Below are positions 18,501 to 27,458 of a stretch of 55,642 nt of DNA, one piece after another. Location: the NCBI RefSeq assembly GCF_937123735.1, contig NZ_CAKZKL010000016.1:1-55642 (forward strand), in the 5' to 3' direction. How positions within the stretch are numbered: position 1 is the stretch's first letter; every line of letters begins with the position of its first letter. This DNA comes from an uncultured Lentibacter sp. GTDB lineage: Bacteria; Pseudomonadota; Alphaproteobacteria; Rhodobacterales; Rhodobacteraceae. A program made the translations under genes and the position numbers. The notes beneath the pieces are model-generated. The model was not told the DNA's origin and did not search any database. It saw only the letters and a program-made list of their open reading frames with translations.

Positions 18501-18729
18501 CCAGACGGCACCCGATGATCAGCTTGGGAAGCGCTGCATTTTCTGCCCGCTCTTTGCGCAACACGTTCAAGGCCGAATAAGCCCTCACCACACCGGCGAG
18601 CGAGTTGCGATCTGTGATGGCGATCGCCTCAAGCCCCAGATCAACAGCGCGCGCCATCATTTCTTCGGGGTGTGAGGCCCCGGTGAGAAAGGTAAAGTTG
18701 GTGGTGACACACAGCTCAGCATAATTCAT
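15508..18729 (-). CDS. dnaE2: Error-prone DNA polymerase DnaE2 (ImuC)
   Basis: Alpha-type DNA polymerase of the damage-inducible mutasome, 1073 aa, shorter than the replicative DnaE. The N-terminal PHP domain begins [20 protein letters not shown], the active site has [14 protein letters not shown] (about residues 379-392), and a C-terminal OB-like domain is present ([25 protein letters not shown]...). With ImuB it performs translesion synthesis after DNA damage. ATG at 18729 follows AGGGAGAG and overlaps the imuB stop as ATGA. The 193 bp between its stop and the tRNA hold no gene that I can support. Confidence 0.96.
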   Translation of the reverse strand: [1073 protein letters not shown]

Positions 18730-20228
18730 GCAAACTCTCCCTGCACAAACCAAGCGGGGTTTTGCGGTGTATAAAACAGCCACAACCGGCGCCCTTCGCA
18801 CGTGTCCACGCACCAATAATCGCGCAGGCCAGACCGCCAGTTTTCATCCTCCAACCACCATTCCGGCATGATGCGCTCCGGCCCCACGGCACGCCCTGTT
18901 GTGAGAAGCATACGCCGCCAGCGAAACCGTTTCGGCGGATTGGGGCCATGCCCGACAATCGCCTCCGGCGAAAACAGGCACAGAGGGCGAGGCTGCGTTC
19001 TTGTCCATGCTTGGCTCGGCTCAGAGAAGGCCGCAGCGGCAAGGATAAAACCCCGCTCCGGGATATGGCTGTCGGCCGGTAGGAAGCGCTGTATGTTTTC
19101 CAATCCGATCCGCGCGCCCAGCCGTGTCAAAAGATCATCCAGCTGGTCTTTGCGACCTGAGGAGGCCATATGGCTCAGCTGTTGCGCGGGTATTTTTTCA
19201 ATGGACCTTGCCGAAAGCCGCAACTGATCAATCCCAAAACCGGCATCAACAGCGCCAATACCCCGCTGAAACAGGGGCAAAATGCGCGCAGCATCCTGCA
19301 GCGGCCGCGCAAGGCGCAACTCGATGTCCTGTGGCGCGCCATCCACCCGCCGAAGCGACAGACACAAGACGCGGGCGCCCACATCATGCGCTGCAAGTTT
19401 CGCACAGAGCTGCGCCAGCAAACGCTCGGTGCCCGCCATGACATCTGCATAAAATCCGATAGGCTCAGGCAGCGTCATGCGCACCGCATACTGTGGCGGC
19501 TCAGCCAGCGGGGTGATCTCTTCAGGCTGCACGCCAAGGGCCTGATCCAGACGCATCAGCAGGTCTTTCCCAAAGCGTCGCGCAAGAGGGGGGCGGGCCG
19601 CGTTGACCAAAGCGCCAATGGTGCGCAACCCAAGGCGCTGCAAAGCAACATCGGTTTTGGTCTCAATACGCAAGGCCGCCACAGGCAGCTGGCTCAAGGC
19701 CTCTAACGGCTGGTTGGGTGGCGCAACTCCTTCGCCATGCCGCGCCAAAGCCCAAGCGGCGCCGCGTGTATCGCCCAGCCCCACGCAAACGGAAAATCCC
19801 GCCCGCGCCAAGCGACCACGCAGATCTGCCAGCAAGAGCGCTTCGCCGCCAAACAAATGCGCTGATCCCGTCACATCCAATGTCAGGCCATCATGGCCCT
19901 CCAGACCAACCCATGGGCAATAGCGCAACGCCCACCGCCGCAGCATCAGCAGCATATGATGATCCGCATATGTGTTCGCCACACGGCTTTCCAGCTCACA
20001 GCAAAATGCGCGCGCATCTGAAAAGGGCATCCCTCGACACAGCCCGGCCTGCTCGGCCTCTGCATTCAGACAATAAATGCGGTCTGCGTTCTTTTCCTTT
20101 ATGGTGATCGCAAAGGGGCCGGCAACAGCGCGCCGCCGCAAAACCCGCTCACTGGCGAGGCGGGGAAACCACAGCGAGACGATCCGCCGGGTTGGGCTTT
20201 GTCGGTGTCCATCGAACATACCAATCAC
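18726..20228 (-). CDS. imuB: ImuB, catalytically inactive Y-family polymerase homologue
   Basis: 500 aa. Hub of the ImuA-ImuB-DnaE2 mutasome; relatives bind the sliding clamp and bring DnaE2 to lesions. The fold follows Y-family polymerases (IVSLWFPRLASERVLRR start, then DGLTLDVTGSAHLFGGE), but the first catalytic aspartate motif and the usual SxDE motif are not present, as expected for ImuB. I use GTG at 20228 because AGGA lies 7 nt upstream; an ATG at 20219 is the alternative but has poor spacing. The start lies 80 nt inside imuA, and the stop overlaps dnaE2, so all three should be co-translated. Confidence 0.9.
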   Translation of the reverse strand: MIGMFDGHRQSPTRRIVSLWFPRLASERVLRRRAVAGPFAITIKEKNADRIYCLNAEAEQAGLCRGMPFSDARAFCCELESRVANTYADHHMLLMLRRWALRYCPWVGLEGHDGLTLDVTGSAHLFGGEALLLADLRGRLARAGFSVCVGLGDTRGAAWALARHGEGVAPPNQPLEALSQLPVAALRIETKTDVALQRLGLRTIGALVNAARPPLARRFGKDLLMRLDQALGVQPEEITPLAEPPQYAVRMTLPEPIGFYADVMAGTERLLAQLCAKLAAHDVGARVLCLSLRRVDGAPQDIELRLARPLQDAARILPLFQRGIGAVDAGFGIDQLRLSARSIEKIPAQQLSHMASSGRKDQLDDLLTRLGARIGLENIQRFLPADSHIPERGFILAAAAFSEPSQAWTRTQPRPLCLFSPEAIVGHGPNPPKRFRWRRMLLTTGRAVGPERIMPEWWLEDENWRSGLRDYWCVDTCEGRRLWLFYTPQNPAWFVQGEFA

Positions 20229-20721
20229 ATAATGTTCCTGATTTGTTCTTAATAAGCTCCCAGTGCATCAGAGTCGAGTCTGCGTCTTGAGAATCAAAAA
20301 CCGAAGAACAACGCCAACGTGTTGTGGCCGCATGGCTGCCCATCCCTTCAGGAAGAATGCACAGCCCCGTTGTCTTGCCCGCCTGCGCTGCAAGCTGAAG
20401 CCGCCGCCCCGCCGTCAGATTGAGCGGGCGCGTGAGTTCTATCACAACCAAAGGCACAGCCCCATCGCGCAAGGCTTCCTCAGCAACAGCCAAAGCTTCC
20501 GCTTGAGACACCACCTGCGCCAGCAAGATAAGGGCAGGATCAAGATAAGCAGCCAGCCCGACAGGGTTCACCACATCAGAGCGCCAGCGCTCGCGAATCC
20601 AAAGCATCTGCTCACGCGCCAAGGCCGCACAGATCGCAGAAAACCCCAACGCTCCGTTGCCACAAACCTCGTGCACGCAAGCGCGTTTCAAGGGAAAAGA
20701 GAGTGCAATATCTGTTCGCAT
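20149..20721 (-). CDS. imuA: ImuA-like mutasome protein
   Basis: 190 aa RecA-like protein of the ImuA family. Visible features are VHEVCGNGALGFSAICAALA near the N-terminus and the later pairs VPLVVIELTRPLNLTAGRRLQLAAQ and GLCILPEG...AATTRWRC, which match the core of ImuA proteins from Rhodobacteraceae. No intact Walker A is present. Position directly before imuB supports the call. I start at ATG 20721, which has a weak GGTGG upstream; an in-frame ATG at 20757 would add 12 residues. I looked for an alphaproteobacterial LexA box (GTTC-N7-GTTC or its reverse) upstream and found no clear one. Confidence 0.82.
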   Translation of the reverse strand: MRTDIALSFPLKRACVHEVCGNGALGFSAICAALAREQMLWIRERWRSDVVNPVGLAAYLDPALILLAQVVSQAEALAVAEEALRDGAVPLVVIELTRPLNLTAGRRLQLAAQAGKTTGLCILPEGMGSHAATTRWRCSSVFDSQDADSTLMHWELIKNKSGTLCDWYVRWTPTKPNPADRLAVVSPPRQ

Positions 20722-20965
20722 GACACCACCGTAAATGAAGCCGCAACCGGTTTCCATATATCAAGTGCCCTGTAAACATTCAGCAGCGGGCTCACCGCCA
20801 ACCTTGGGGGTAAGCTCTTTCTGTTCATCTTTGCCCTGATAACGGCTACCCTATATCGCCTTCATCGCAAGTTTACGGCCCAAAGAAAACGCGCGCCAAA
20901 TCAAAACATAAACACGGCGTTTCTAATTCCGCTCTTGCCGGGTCAGTGGTCGCGCAAACTTCGGG

Positions 20966-21940
20966 TTATGACCCCGCAAAATGGCATGAAACGGTGAGTG
21001 AACCCAACTTCTGCGGATCAGGAGGTGTTTCCCGACAGATCGCCTGTGCCTTTGGGCAGCGCTCGGCAAAAGCGCAGCCTTTGGGTGGGTTGAGCGGTGA
21101 AGGCGGATCACCTGAGAGTTTCATGGGCCGGGCATAGCCTTTGGATTTTCTGCGCGCCAGCGAGGGTGCCGCGGCAAGCAGCGCTTGCGTGTAGGGGTGT
21201 TTGGGCGCGTCAAACAACGCTTCACAAGGCCCAGTTTCAACAATTTTGCCCAAATACATCACCGCCACGTCATCACAGACATGGCGCACAACGCCCAAAT
21301 CATGGCTGATAAACAGATAGCTCAGGCCAAGCTCATCCTTCAGCCGTGCCAAAAGATTGAGGATTTGCGCCTGAATGGCAACATCAAGTGCGGAAACAGG
21401 TTCGTCACAAACCAGTAGTTTTGGATTCGTGGACAGCGCGCGGGCAATCGAGATTCTCTGGCGCTGCCCACCAGAAAACTGGTGCGGAAAGAGATTGAGT
21501 TGATCAGGCCGCAAACCCACGAGCCCAAAAAGGTCACGCACCCGCGCCTCGCGCTCTTCAGGCGTGCCGATCTCCATCAGGTCCATTGGCTCACGCACAA
21601 TATCCACCACCCGTGCGCGCGGGTTGAGGGAACTGTAGGGATCCTGGAAAATAAGCTGGATGTCACGGCGGCGCAGGCGCATGTGTTCATCGTCCAATTC
21701 CAAAAGGTCTTCGCCCTCAAACAAAACCTTGCCCCCTGCGGCTTCTGTCAGGCGAATGGCGGCCATGGCCGTCGTTGTTTTCCCTGACCCGCTTTCCCCC
21801 ACAATGCCCAGAGCACGGCCCTTCTCGAGCGTAAAAGAGACCTGCCGCACCGCTTCAAGATGCACCGCCGGGCCAAAAAGACTTTGTTTTGCAAGACGGA
21901 AGCGGACCGTCAGATCCTCGGCTCTTAACAGCGCGGTCAT
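20966..21940 (-). CDS. Peptide-type ABC transporter ATP-binding protein (OppF/DppF family)
   Basis: 324 aa. One of two ATPases driving the importer encoded here. It has Walker A GESGSGKTT, signature FSGGQRQRISIARAL, Walker B LLVCDEPVSALD and a C-terminal oligopeptide-type domain with CAFAERCPKAQAICRETPPD, including cysteines that in some relatives bind an iron-sulfur cluster. ATG at 21940 overlaps the stop of the partner ATPase as ATGA. It is the last gene of the operon. The substrate could be peptides, nickel or another small molecule; sequence alone does not decide. Confidence 0.92.
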   Translation of the reverse strand: MTALLRAEDLTVRFRLAKQSLFGPAVHLEAVRQVSFTLEKGRALGIVGESGSGKTTTAMAAIRLTEAAGGKVLFEGEDLLELDDEHMRLRRRDIQLIFQDPYSSLNPRARVVDIVREPMDLMEIGTPEEREARVRDLFGLVGLRPDQLNLFPHQFSGGQRQRISIARALSTNPKLLVCDEPVSALDVAIQAQILNLLARLKDELGLSYLFISHDLGVVRHVCDDVAVMYLGKIVETGPCEALFDAPKHPYTQALLAAAPSLARRKSKGYARPMKLSGDPPSPLNPPKGCAFAERCPKAQAICRETPPDPQKLGSLTVSCHFAGS

Positions 21941-22911
21941 CGGCGCCCCTCCTCAACAGCATGACAAGCCGCAAGATGATGTCCGTGGTTGAGCAACAAC
22001 GGCTTTTCTGTCTCGCAGCGTGCATTTTTGAGCGTGCAGCGGTCAGCAAAGGCGCACCCCGCCCCCAAAAGATGCAGGGGGGGCACGACGCCAGGTATCT
22101 CCTTGAGCTCGGTTTCCCCCTTTCCAAGCGCGGGGATGCAATCAATCAAGCCCCGCGCATAGGGGTGTTGGGGCATGTCGAGCACATTATCCGCCGTGGA
22201 TTGCTCAACCACACGACCAGCATACATCACTGCCACACGGTCTGCCATTTCTGAAACTGCGCCCATGTCATGCGTGATCAATATGATGGCCACACCAAAG
22301 TCACGTTGAATTTCGTTGAGCAAATCAAAAATCTGGGCCTGCACAGTGACATCAAGTGCTGTTGTCGGCTCATCTGCAATCAATACCTTGGGGCGGCAGG
22401 ACACGGCCATGGCAATCATCACGCGTTGGCGCATACCACCAGAAAGCTGGTGTGGGTAATCGCGTGCGCGCTCGGCAGCAGAGGGAATGCCAACGCGATC
22501 AAGGAGGGCCACCGCATCCCTGAAGGCCTGTGTGGCACTGACATTCTGGTGCAGCCTGATCGCCTCGGCAATCTGTTGACCAACCGTGAACACGGGATTG
22601 AGAGACGTCATGGGCTCCTGAAAAATCATCGCAATTTCGCGCCCACGCAACTTGCGCAACCGCGCTTCTGAGGCCGTGGTGAGCTCTTCGCCTTCCAGCT
22701 GGATGGAGCCGCCAGCAATTCGGCCCGGCGGCATCGGAATGAGCCCCATCGCCGCCAGCGCGGTGATGGATTTCCCACAGCCACTCTCACCGACGATACC
22801 AAGGGTTTCACCTGCGTTGACATGCAGCGCAACACTGTCCAGCGCCGTCACCTCACCGTAACGCGTGTTGAAGGTCACACGCAGGTCTTTGATATCAAGC
22901 AGGGCCGTCAT
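21937..22911 (-). CDS. Peptide-type ABC transporter ATP-binding protein (OppD/DppD family)
   Basis: 324 aa. Partner ATPase with Walker [10 protein letters not shown], signature [14 protein letters not shown], Walker [13 protein letters not shown], and the C-terminal [19 protein letters not shown] cysteine-containing segment. The start ATG at 22911 overlaps the permease stop by one base (TGATG), which fixes the start and rules out the longer upstream reading frame. Order binding protein - permease - permease - D - F is the standard Dpp/Opp layout. Confidence 0.93.
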   Translation of the reverse strand: MTALLDIKDLRVTFNTRYGEVTALDSVALHVNAGETLGIVGESGCGKSITALAAMGLIPMPPGRIAGGSIQLEGEELTTASEARLRKLRGREIAMIFQEPMTSLNPVFTVGQQIAEAIRLHQNVSATQAFRDAVALLDRVGIPSAAERARDYPHQLSGGMRQRVMIAMAVSCRPKVLIADEPTTALDVTVQAQIFDLLNEIQRDFGVAIILITHDMGAVSEMADRVAVMYAGRVVEQSTADNVLDMPQHPYARGLIDCIPALGKGETELKEIPGVVPPLHLLGAGCAFADRCTLKNARCETEKPLLLNHGHHLAACHAVEEGRR

Positions 22912-23780
22912 CAGCGCTCTCTCAATTTGGGGTTGAACGCATCGTTCAGGCCATCGCCAATCAACGAAACAGCAAAAACGGTGAAGAAAATAGCCAAGCC
23001 GGGAAAGGTGACAGGCCACCATGCATCGAGAATATACTCGCGGTTGGCCCCAATCATCAGCCCCCAGCTCATCACATTTGGGTCGCCAAGCCCAAGAAAG
23101 GAAAGACCGGCCTCAAACAGAATTGCAACACCGATGGTCAGGGTCGCCGACACAATCAGTGGCGGCATTGCATTGGGCAGGATCACCTTCCAAATAATAC
23201 GGCTATTGCGCGCTCCAATCGCACGGGCCGCGGTTACATATTCGAGTTCCTTGATCTTGAGAAACTCCGCACGCGTCAGGCGGGCGGTCTGCGGCCAACT
23301 CACAACGCCAATCGCAATCGCGATCGTCCAGAGCGACGGCGAAAAAAGTGTTACCAACACCATGGCGAAAAGCAGAGCTGGCAAAACTTGGAAAAACTCC
23401 GTGACGCGCATGAGCAGATTGTCGACCCAGCCGCCATAATACCCCGCCAGCGCCCCCATAGAGATCCCGATGATCATGGTAATGAGCGCAGCGGCGCCCC
23501 CCACGGCCAGAGTGGGGCCACCGCCTGTAAGCAAGCCCGCCACAATATCGCGGCCCAGATAATCTGTCCCAAGCGGAAACTCGGGGGTAACCCCCGGACC
23601 TTCATGAGGAGCCCAGACGACATCAAAAGCGTCGCCATCATAGAATAATTGGCCATAAAGTGTGAGCACGATAATCAGCGCAAGAATGGCCACACCAAAG
23701 AGCGCTGGAATATTGCGCCGGAACATGCGCCATGCTTCCAGTGCTGGGCTTTCGGCGCTGTGATCGGTCATATTGCTCAT
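22911..23780 (-). CDS. Peptide-type ABC transporter permease (DppC family)
   Basis: 289 aa inner-membrane permease. The N-terminal LEAWRMFRRNIPALFGVAIL forms the OppC_N-type first helix, and a later REFLK-type loop is replaced here by ELEYVTAARAIGARNSRIIWKVILPNA, the EAA motif that contacts the ATPase. About six membrane segments are visible. It begins at ATG 23780, overlapping the DppB-type stop as ATGA, and ends overlapping the next gene, so it is part of a tightly coupled operon. Confidence 0.92.
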   Translation of the reverse strand: MSNMTDHSAESPALEAWRMFRRNIPALFGVAILALIIVLTLYGQLFYDGDAFDVVWAPHEGPGVTPEFPLGTDYLGRDIVAGLLTGGGPTLAVGGAAALITMIIGISMGALAGYYGGWVDNLLMRVTEFFQVLPALLFAMVLVTLFSPSLWTIAIAIGVVSWPQTARLTRAEFLKIKELEYVTAARAIGARNSRIIWKVILPNAMPPLIVSATLTIGVAILFEAGLSFLGLGDPNVMSWGLMIGANREYILDAWWPVTFPGLAIFFTVFAVSLIGDGLNDAFNPKLRER

Positions 23781-24754
23781 GTGCGGCCTCTCAGCCTGGG
23801 GTCAGCCCAGCGATAGGAGATGTCAGTGATAAGATTGGCCACAACAACCATCATCGAGGCGAAGAATAAAACCCCCATGATTGTCGGATAATCGCGGCGC
23901 AGGATGCTATCAAAGGCAAGACGCCCCATACCGGGCCAGTTAAACACAGTCTCCACCAAAAGCGCACCTGAGATGAGATTGCCAAATTGCAAGCCAGCCA
24001 CCGTAAGGATCGGCAGAGCTGCGTTGCGCAACGCGTGTTTGAACAGAACAGTCCCCTCAGAGGCCCCCTTCGCGCGGGCTGTTCGGATATAATCCGAGCT
24101 CAAAACCTCCAGCATGGAAGCGCGCGAGAGCCGTGCATATTGCGCCAGATAGATGATGGCGAGAGTAAAGGCCGGCAAGACAAGGTGATGGGCTATATCC
24201 AGCGCCTGCGTGAAAAAGCCTGCGTTGCGCAGCTTGATGGATTGCATGCCTTCCACCGGAAAGACCGGAAAGGTCGAGGCAAACAGAATGATCAGCATGA
24301 TGCCGGTCCAAAACACCGGCACGGCATATCCGATGGTAGAAAACACCGAAACAAAGGCCGACATAACGCCGTTGGGCTTTCGCGCGGCGAGAACACCCAA
24401 AACCACACCCAACATGATTGAGAGCAGCTGAGCAGTGATCACCAAAAGGATCGTCGGGCTGATACGTTCCCCAATCAGCTTTGCAACAGGCTGGTTGAAA
24501 AAGAAGCTGTCGCCCAGATCGCCTTGTGCCACGCCTGAAATATATATCCAGAGTTGCGTCAAAACTGGTTTGTTGAGGCCGTATTCTTCGCGGATGCTCT
24601 CCAGAATTTCCTCGGTTGCCCCGCCCATGTCACCCGCGATCACCACAGCAGGGTCGCCCGGGGCCAGCCGGATCAGAAAGAAATTGAGGACCACAACACC
24701 CAACATCAGCAAAAGCCCGTAGCTGAGGCGGCGCAAAAGGAAAGACATGCCCAT
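23777..24754 (-). CDS. Peptide-type ABC transporter permease (DppB family)
   Basis: 325 aa inner-membrane permease with six predicted helices. Characteristic features are the N-terminal FLLRRLSYGLLLMLGVVVLN and LAPGDPAVVIAGD, and the EAA loop SDYIRTARAKGASEGTVLFKHALRNA. I start at ATG 24754 because AGG lies 7 nt upstream; ATG at 24748 and TTG at 24760 are nearby in-frame alternatives. It follows the binding-protein gene after a 59 bp gap occupied by a strong stem-loop. Confidence 0.92.
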   Translation of the reverse strand: MGMSFLLRRLSYGLLLMLGVVVLNFFLIRLAPGDPAVVIAGDMGGATEEILESIREEYGLNKPVLTQLWIYISGVAQGDLGDSFFFNQPVAKLIGERISPTILLVITAQLLSIMLGVVLGVLAARKPNGVMSAFVSVFSTIGYAVPVFWTGIMLIILFASTFPVFPVEGMQSIKLRNAGFFTQALDIAHHLVLPAFTLAIIYLAQYARLSRASMLEVLSSDYIRTARAKGASEGTVLFKHALRNAALPILTVAGLQFGNLISGALLVETVFNWPGMGRLAFDSILRRDYPTIMGVLFFASMMVVVANLITDISYRWADPRLRGRT

Positions 24755-24781
24755 ACTCAAACCTGCTTTCTAAGGAAGAAA

Positions 24782-24803
24782 GGGCCGCTCACTGGAGCGG
24801 CCC
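24782..24803 (-). terminator. Attenuator-like stem-loop after the binding-protein gene
   Basis: A perfect 9 bp stem GGGCCGCTC / GAGCGGCCC closes on a 4-nt loop. Read on the minus strand it is followed by a loose T-rich run (TTTCTTCC). It lies between the binding-protein stop (24814) and the first permease start. Such hairpins commonly protect or partly terminate the abundant binding-protein transcript, lowering permease expression. Confidence 0.7.
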
Positions 24804-24813
24804 CCTGTTTGGG

Positions 24814-26370
24814 TCACTCAGACCACTCAACTGTGTCCATCGGGTGCATGGTGCCCCAGATCCCGGTTGGCACATTCTTGAGCTTCTTATCATAGGCCGT
24901 GTGATAGGGCAGCGCGTTGATCGTATAGAGCGGCACGTCCTGGCCGATGATCTCTTGGAACTCTTTGTAAAGTGCCGCGCGCTTATCGGTGTCCAGCTCT
25001 ACAGCCGCAGCATTGAGCAGCTCATCAACCTTTTCGTTGCAGTATTGCTGGGTATTGGACCAAATGACACCTTTGCGAATATTGGAGCAAAGATAGGTGC
25101 GGTGCACACCGATCACCGGATCGCCCCAGTTAAAGACGATGTCCATGGTCAGCTCAAAGTCATGCCCGCCAACGCGGCCAGCCCATGTGGGAAAATCAGG
25201 GGCCGCACGCACCGTAAGATTGATGCCAATCTTTTTGAACTGCGACTTGAGATACTCGGCAATGGACTGCTGTTGTTCTTTCGGACCAGGGATGTAGTCA
25301 ATCGTCAGATCCATACCATCGCCAAAACCGGCGTCCGCCATAAGCGCGTTGGCCTTGTCCAGATCAACATCATAGGGCGCAATCGCATCTGTGAAATAGG
25401 GCGAGCTTTCAATGATCGGGCCACGCTGCTGCTGGCTCACACCACGGTGCAGCGCTTTGGTCACAAAATCACGGTCAACAGCATAGGCAATCGCCTGACG
25501 CACGCGCACATCAGACAGTTTTTCACTCTTGGTGTTAAACGCCAGCCAGTTGATAGGGCCAATACCCGCGTAACCTTCATCGGTAATTTCAAGGTGCTCG
25601 GCTTTCTCCAAACGGCGAATTTCCTGGCTGCCGGCCATGAAGGGATACATATCTGCATCACTGTTTTCCATGGCGATCAGCAAGGCTGACGGGTCTTTGA
25701 TAATGCGAATGAGAATTTCATCCAGCTTTGGCCGTCCCTCAATAAAGAAATCTGGGTTCTTCTTGAGCGCAACAAGCTCACCCGCCTTGAACTCGTCCAG
25801 CATGAACGGGCCAGAGCCAATGGGTGTCGAATTGGCCGGGTGAGATTTGATGTCCTGCCCATCGCCGTAGATATGTTTTGGCATGATTGGAGCCAGAGCC
25901 GGCGACAGCGCCAAAAGCAAGGCCGGATGAGGCTGACTCAGCCGGATGATAGCCGTTTGCGCATCAGGCGTTTCAATGGCTTCAACAGGTGCAAACATGG
26001 ACTTGAAAGGGTGGTTTTCCTTTGTCGCCATTATCGAGAAGGCCACATCTTCTGATGTCACAGGTTTGCCATCATGAAAGGTCGCCCCCGCCACAAGATT
26101 GAGCGTCAAGCTCATACCATCGGCAGCCATCTCCCAGCTTTCGGCCAGATAGGGCTGAGGTTCCCAATTCTCGTCATAGCGCAGCGGCGACGCAAAAATC
26201 TGCGCTGAAGGCACCCCTGTTGCGATGCCCGATTGGACTGCGCCGTTCAGGTGGCGCGGGGCTTGTGTTGTTGCAATCACCAGAGTGCCACCCTCGGCAA
26301 AGGCTGGCACAGCAGTGAGCGACGAGGCTGAAATAGCGACGGCGCCCAAGAGGCGTGTCATGAGTTTCAT
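24814..26370 (-). CDS. Periplasmic solute-binding protein of peptide-type ABC importer (SBP family 5)
   Basis: 518 aa periplasmic receptor. The signal peptide is residues 1-25 (MKLMTRLLGAVAISASSLTA then VPAFA) without a lipobox. The body has family-5 landmarks: GGTLVIATTQAPRHLNGAVQSG, LAESWEMAADGMSLTLNL, ATFHDGKPVTSEDVAFSI and KLSDVRVRQAIAYAVDRD. ATG at 26370 follows GGGAGATTATA. The LysR gene lies 95 bp upstream on the same strand. Family-5 proteins bind peptides but also opines, nickel or amine derivatives; next to an amidohydrolase, an amide or peptide-like ligand is a reasonable guess. Confidence 0.93.
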   Translation of the reverse strand: MKLMTRLLGAVAISASSLTAVPAFAEGGTLVIATTQAPRHLNGAVQSGIATGVPSAQIFASPLRYDENWEPQPYLAESWEMAADGMSLTLNLVAGATFHDGKPVTSEDVAFSIMATKENHPFKSMFAPVEAIETPDAQTAIIRLSQPHPALLLALSPALAPIMPKHIYGDGQDIKSHPANSTPIGSGPFMLDEFKAGELVALKKNPDFFIEGRPKLDEILIRIIKDPSALLIAMENSDADMYPFMAGSQEIRRLEKAEHLEITDEGYAGIGPINWLAFNTKSEKLSDVRVRQAIAYAVDRDFVTKALHRGVSQQQRGPIIESSPYFTDAIAPYDVDLDKANALMADAGFGDGMDLTIDYIPGPKEQQQSIAEYLKSQFKKIGINLTVRAAPDFPTWAGRVGGHDFELTMDIVFNWGDPVIGVHRTYLCSNIRKGVIWSNTQQYCNEKVDELLNAAAVELDTDKRAALYKEFQEIIGQDVPLYTINALPYHTAYDKKLKNVPTGIWGTMHPMDTVEWSE

Positions 26371-26465
26371 TATAATCTCCCTGTTTTTTATTGACGTCAG
26401 GCTAGCTCGGAGCATTCCGCCATAAAAAGGGTCTTTTTCAAAGGATAACATCTAAATTTCCGAGG

Positions 26466-27395
26466 CTATGTCTCGGCAGCCATCACAAGATCATCAAATG
26501 CGCCCTCTTGGGCAAGCCTTGCACAAATACTGAGCATTGCACTTACAATAGACGTGTGCCGCGCGGCACGGGTATATGCGAGACCGAAACTGGGGGTATC
26601 AAGCTTACCGGTTATAGGGCGACAAACATAGCCAGCGCCTTCCTTCCGGTCTTGAGGGCCACAAATATTCAGGATCGAATAGCCATAGTTTGCAGCCACA
26701 AGCCCACGCAAAACAGAAGACGAACGTGTGGTGTAAACGATATTCGGGCTTAATCCACGGGCTTTGAAAAGTTGGCCAAAATAATGATGTGTTGACGCCA
26801 GATCCAGCATGATCATCGGCTCAGCAGCAAGATCATGCAGCGAAACCGCCGGCTTTTGGGCGAGCGGCCAAGCTTCCGGGATCAGGGCCCAGGGTGGCGC
26901 AGGAAAAAGCGGCATAAAGGGCATGGTTTCCGGGGTAACCCTGCGATAGGTCAGCGCAACATCCACTTCCCCCGCATTGAGAAATTCCACCAGGTTTTCC
27001 ATGTCGCCTTCTTTCATCTCAACGCGCACCTGCGGATGAGCGGCGCGCACACTATTGAGAATGCGCGGAAGCATGAAGGGGGCTGTCGGCGCATAACACC
27101 CCATGCGCAAACTGCCCACAGCAACGCCTTTGGAGGACATGAGGTCCGATTCCAGTATTCGGGCGCTGCTGAGAAACTGGGCAATTTTTTCTGTGGCGTG
27201 CACTCCGGCCTCTGTGGGGCGAATACCCTTCGCAGGCATCCGGTGAAACAAAGCCACCCCCATCAAGGTTTCCGTCGCATCAATCGCCGCCGAAATTGAA
27301 GACTGTGAGATATTCATCTCTCTGGCGGCATGGGCAATAGACCCGGTGCGCAAGGCAGCATCCACATAGCGCAGCTGTTTGAGGGTGAACTGCAA
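26466..27395 (-). CDS. LysR-family transcriptional regulator
   Basis: 309 aa. N-terminal winged helix (TLKQLRYVDAALRTGSIAHAAREMNISQSSISAAIDATE), followed by a periplasmic-binding-protein-like effector domain. I start at TTG 27395: AGAGGA sits 6 nt upstream and the protein then begins with the usual LysR spacing before the helix. ATG at 27428 is the alternative. It lies between the ABC importer (same strand) and a divergent amidohydrolase gene, so it probably controls both. A perfect 7 bp inverted repeat with T-N11-A geometry lies in the divergent gap at 27459-27477. Confidence 0.88.
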   Translation of the reverse strand: MQFTLKQLRYVDAALRTGSIAHAAREMNISQSSISAAIDATETLMGVALFHRMPAKGIRPTEAGVHATEKIAQFLSSARILESDLMSSKGVAVGSLRMGCYAPTAPFMLPRILNSVRAAHPQVRVEMKEGDMENLVEFLNAGEVDVALTYRRVTPETMPFMPLFPAPPWALIPEAWPLAQKPAVSLHDLAAEPMIMLDLASTHHYFGQLFKARGLSPNIVYTTRSSSVLRGLVAANYGYSILNICGPQDRKEGAGYVCRPITGKLDTPSFGLAYTRAARHTSIVSAMLSICARLAQEGAFDDLVMAAET

Positions 27396-27458
27396 AGCAT
27401 ATCCTCTAAAAAATATATCTATGCTCATTGCTAAATCTATTTTTCCGATTTTCAACCC

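Noticed and set aside
16846..18675. Long open frame (609 codons) on the plus strand opposite dnaE2
   Set aside because: The translation is low in family features and rich in His/Arg/Ala, typical of antisense shadow frames in GC-rich genes; dnaE2 is unambiguous.
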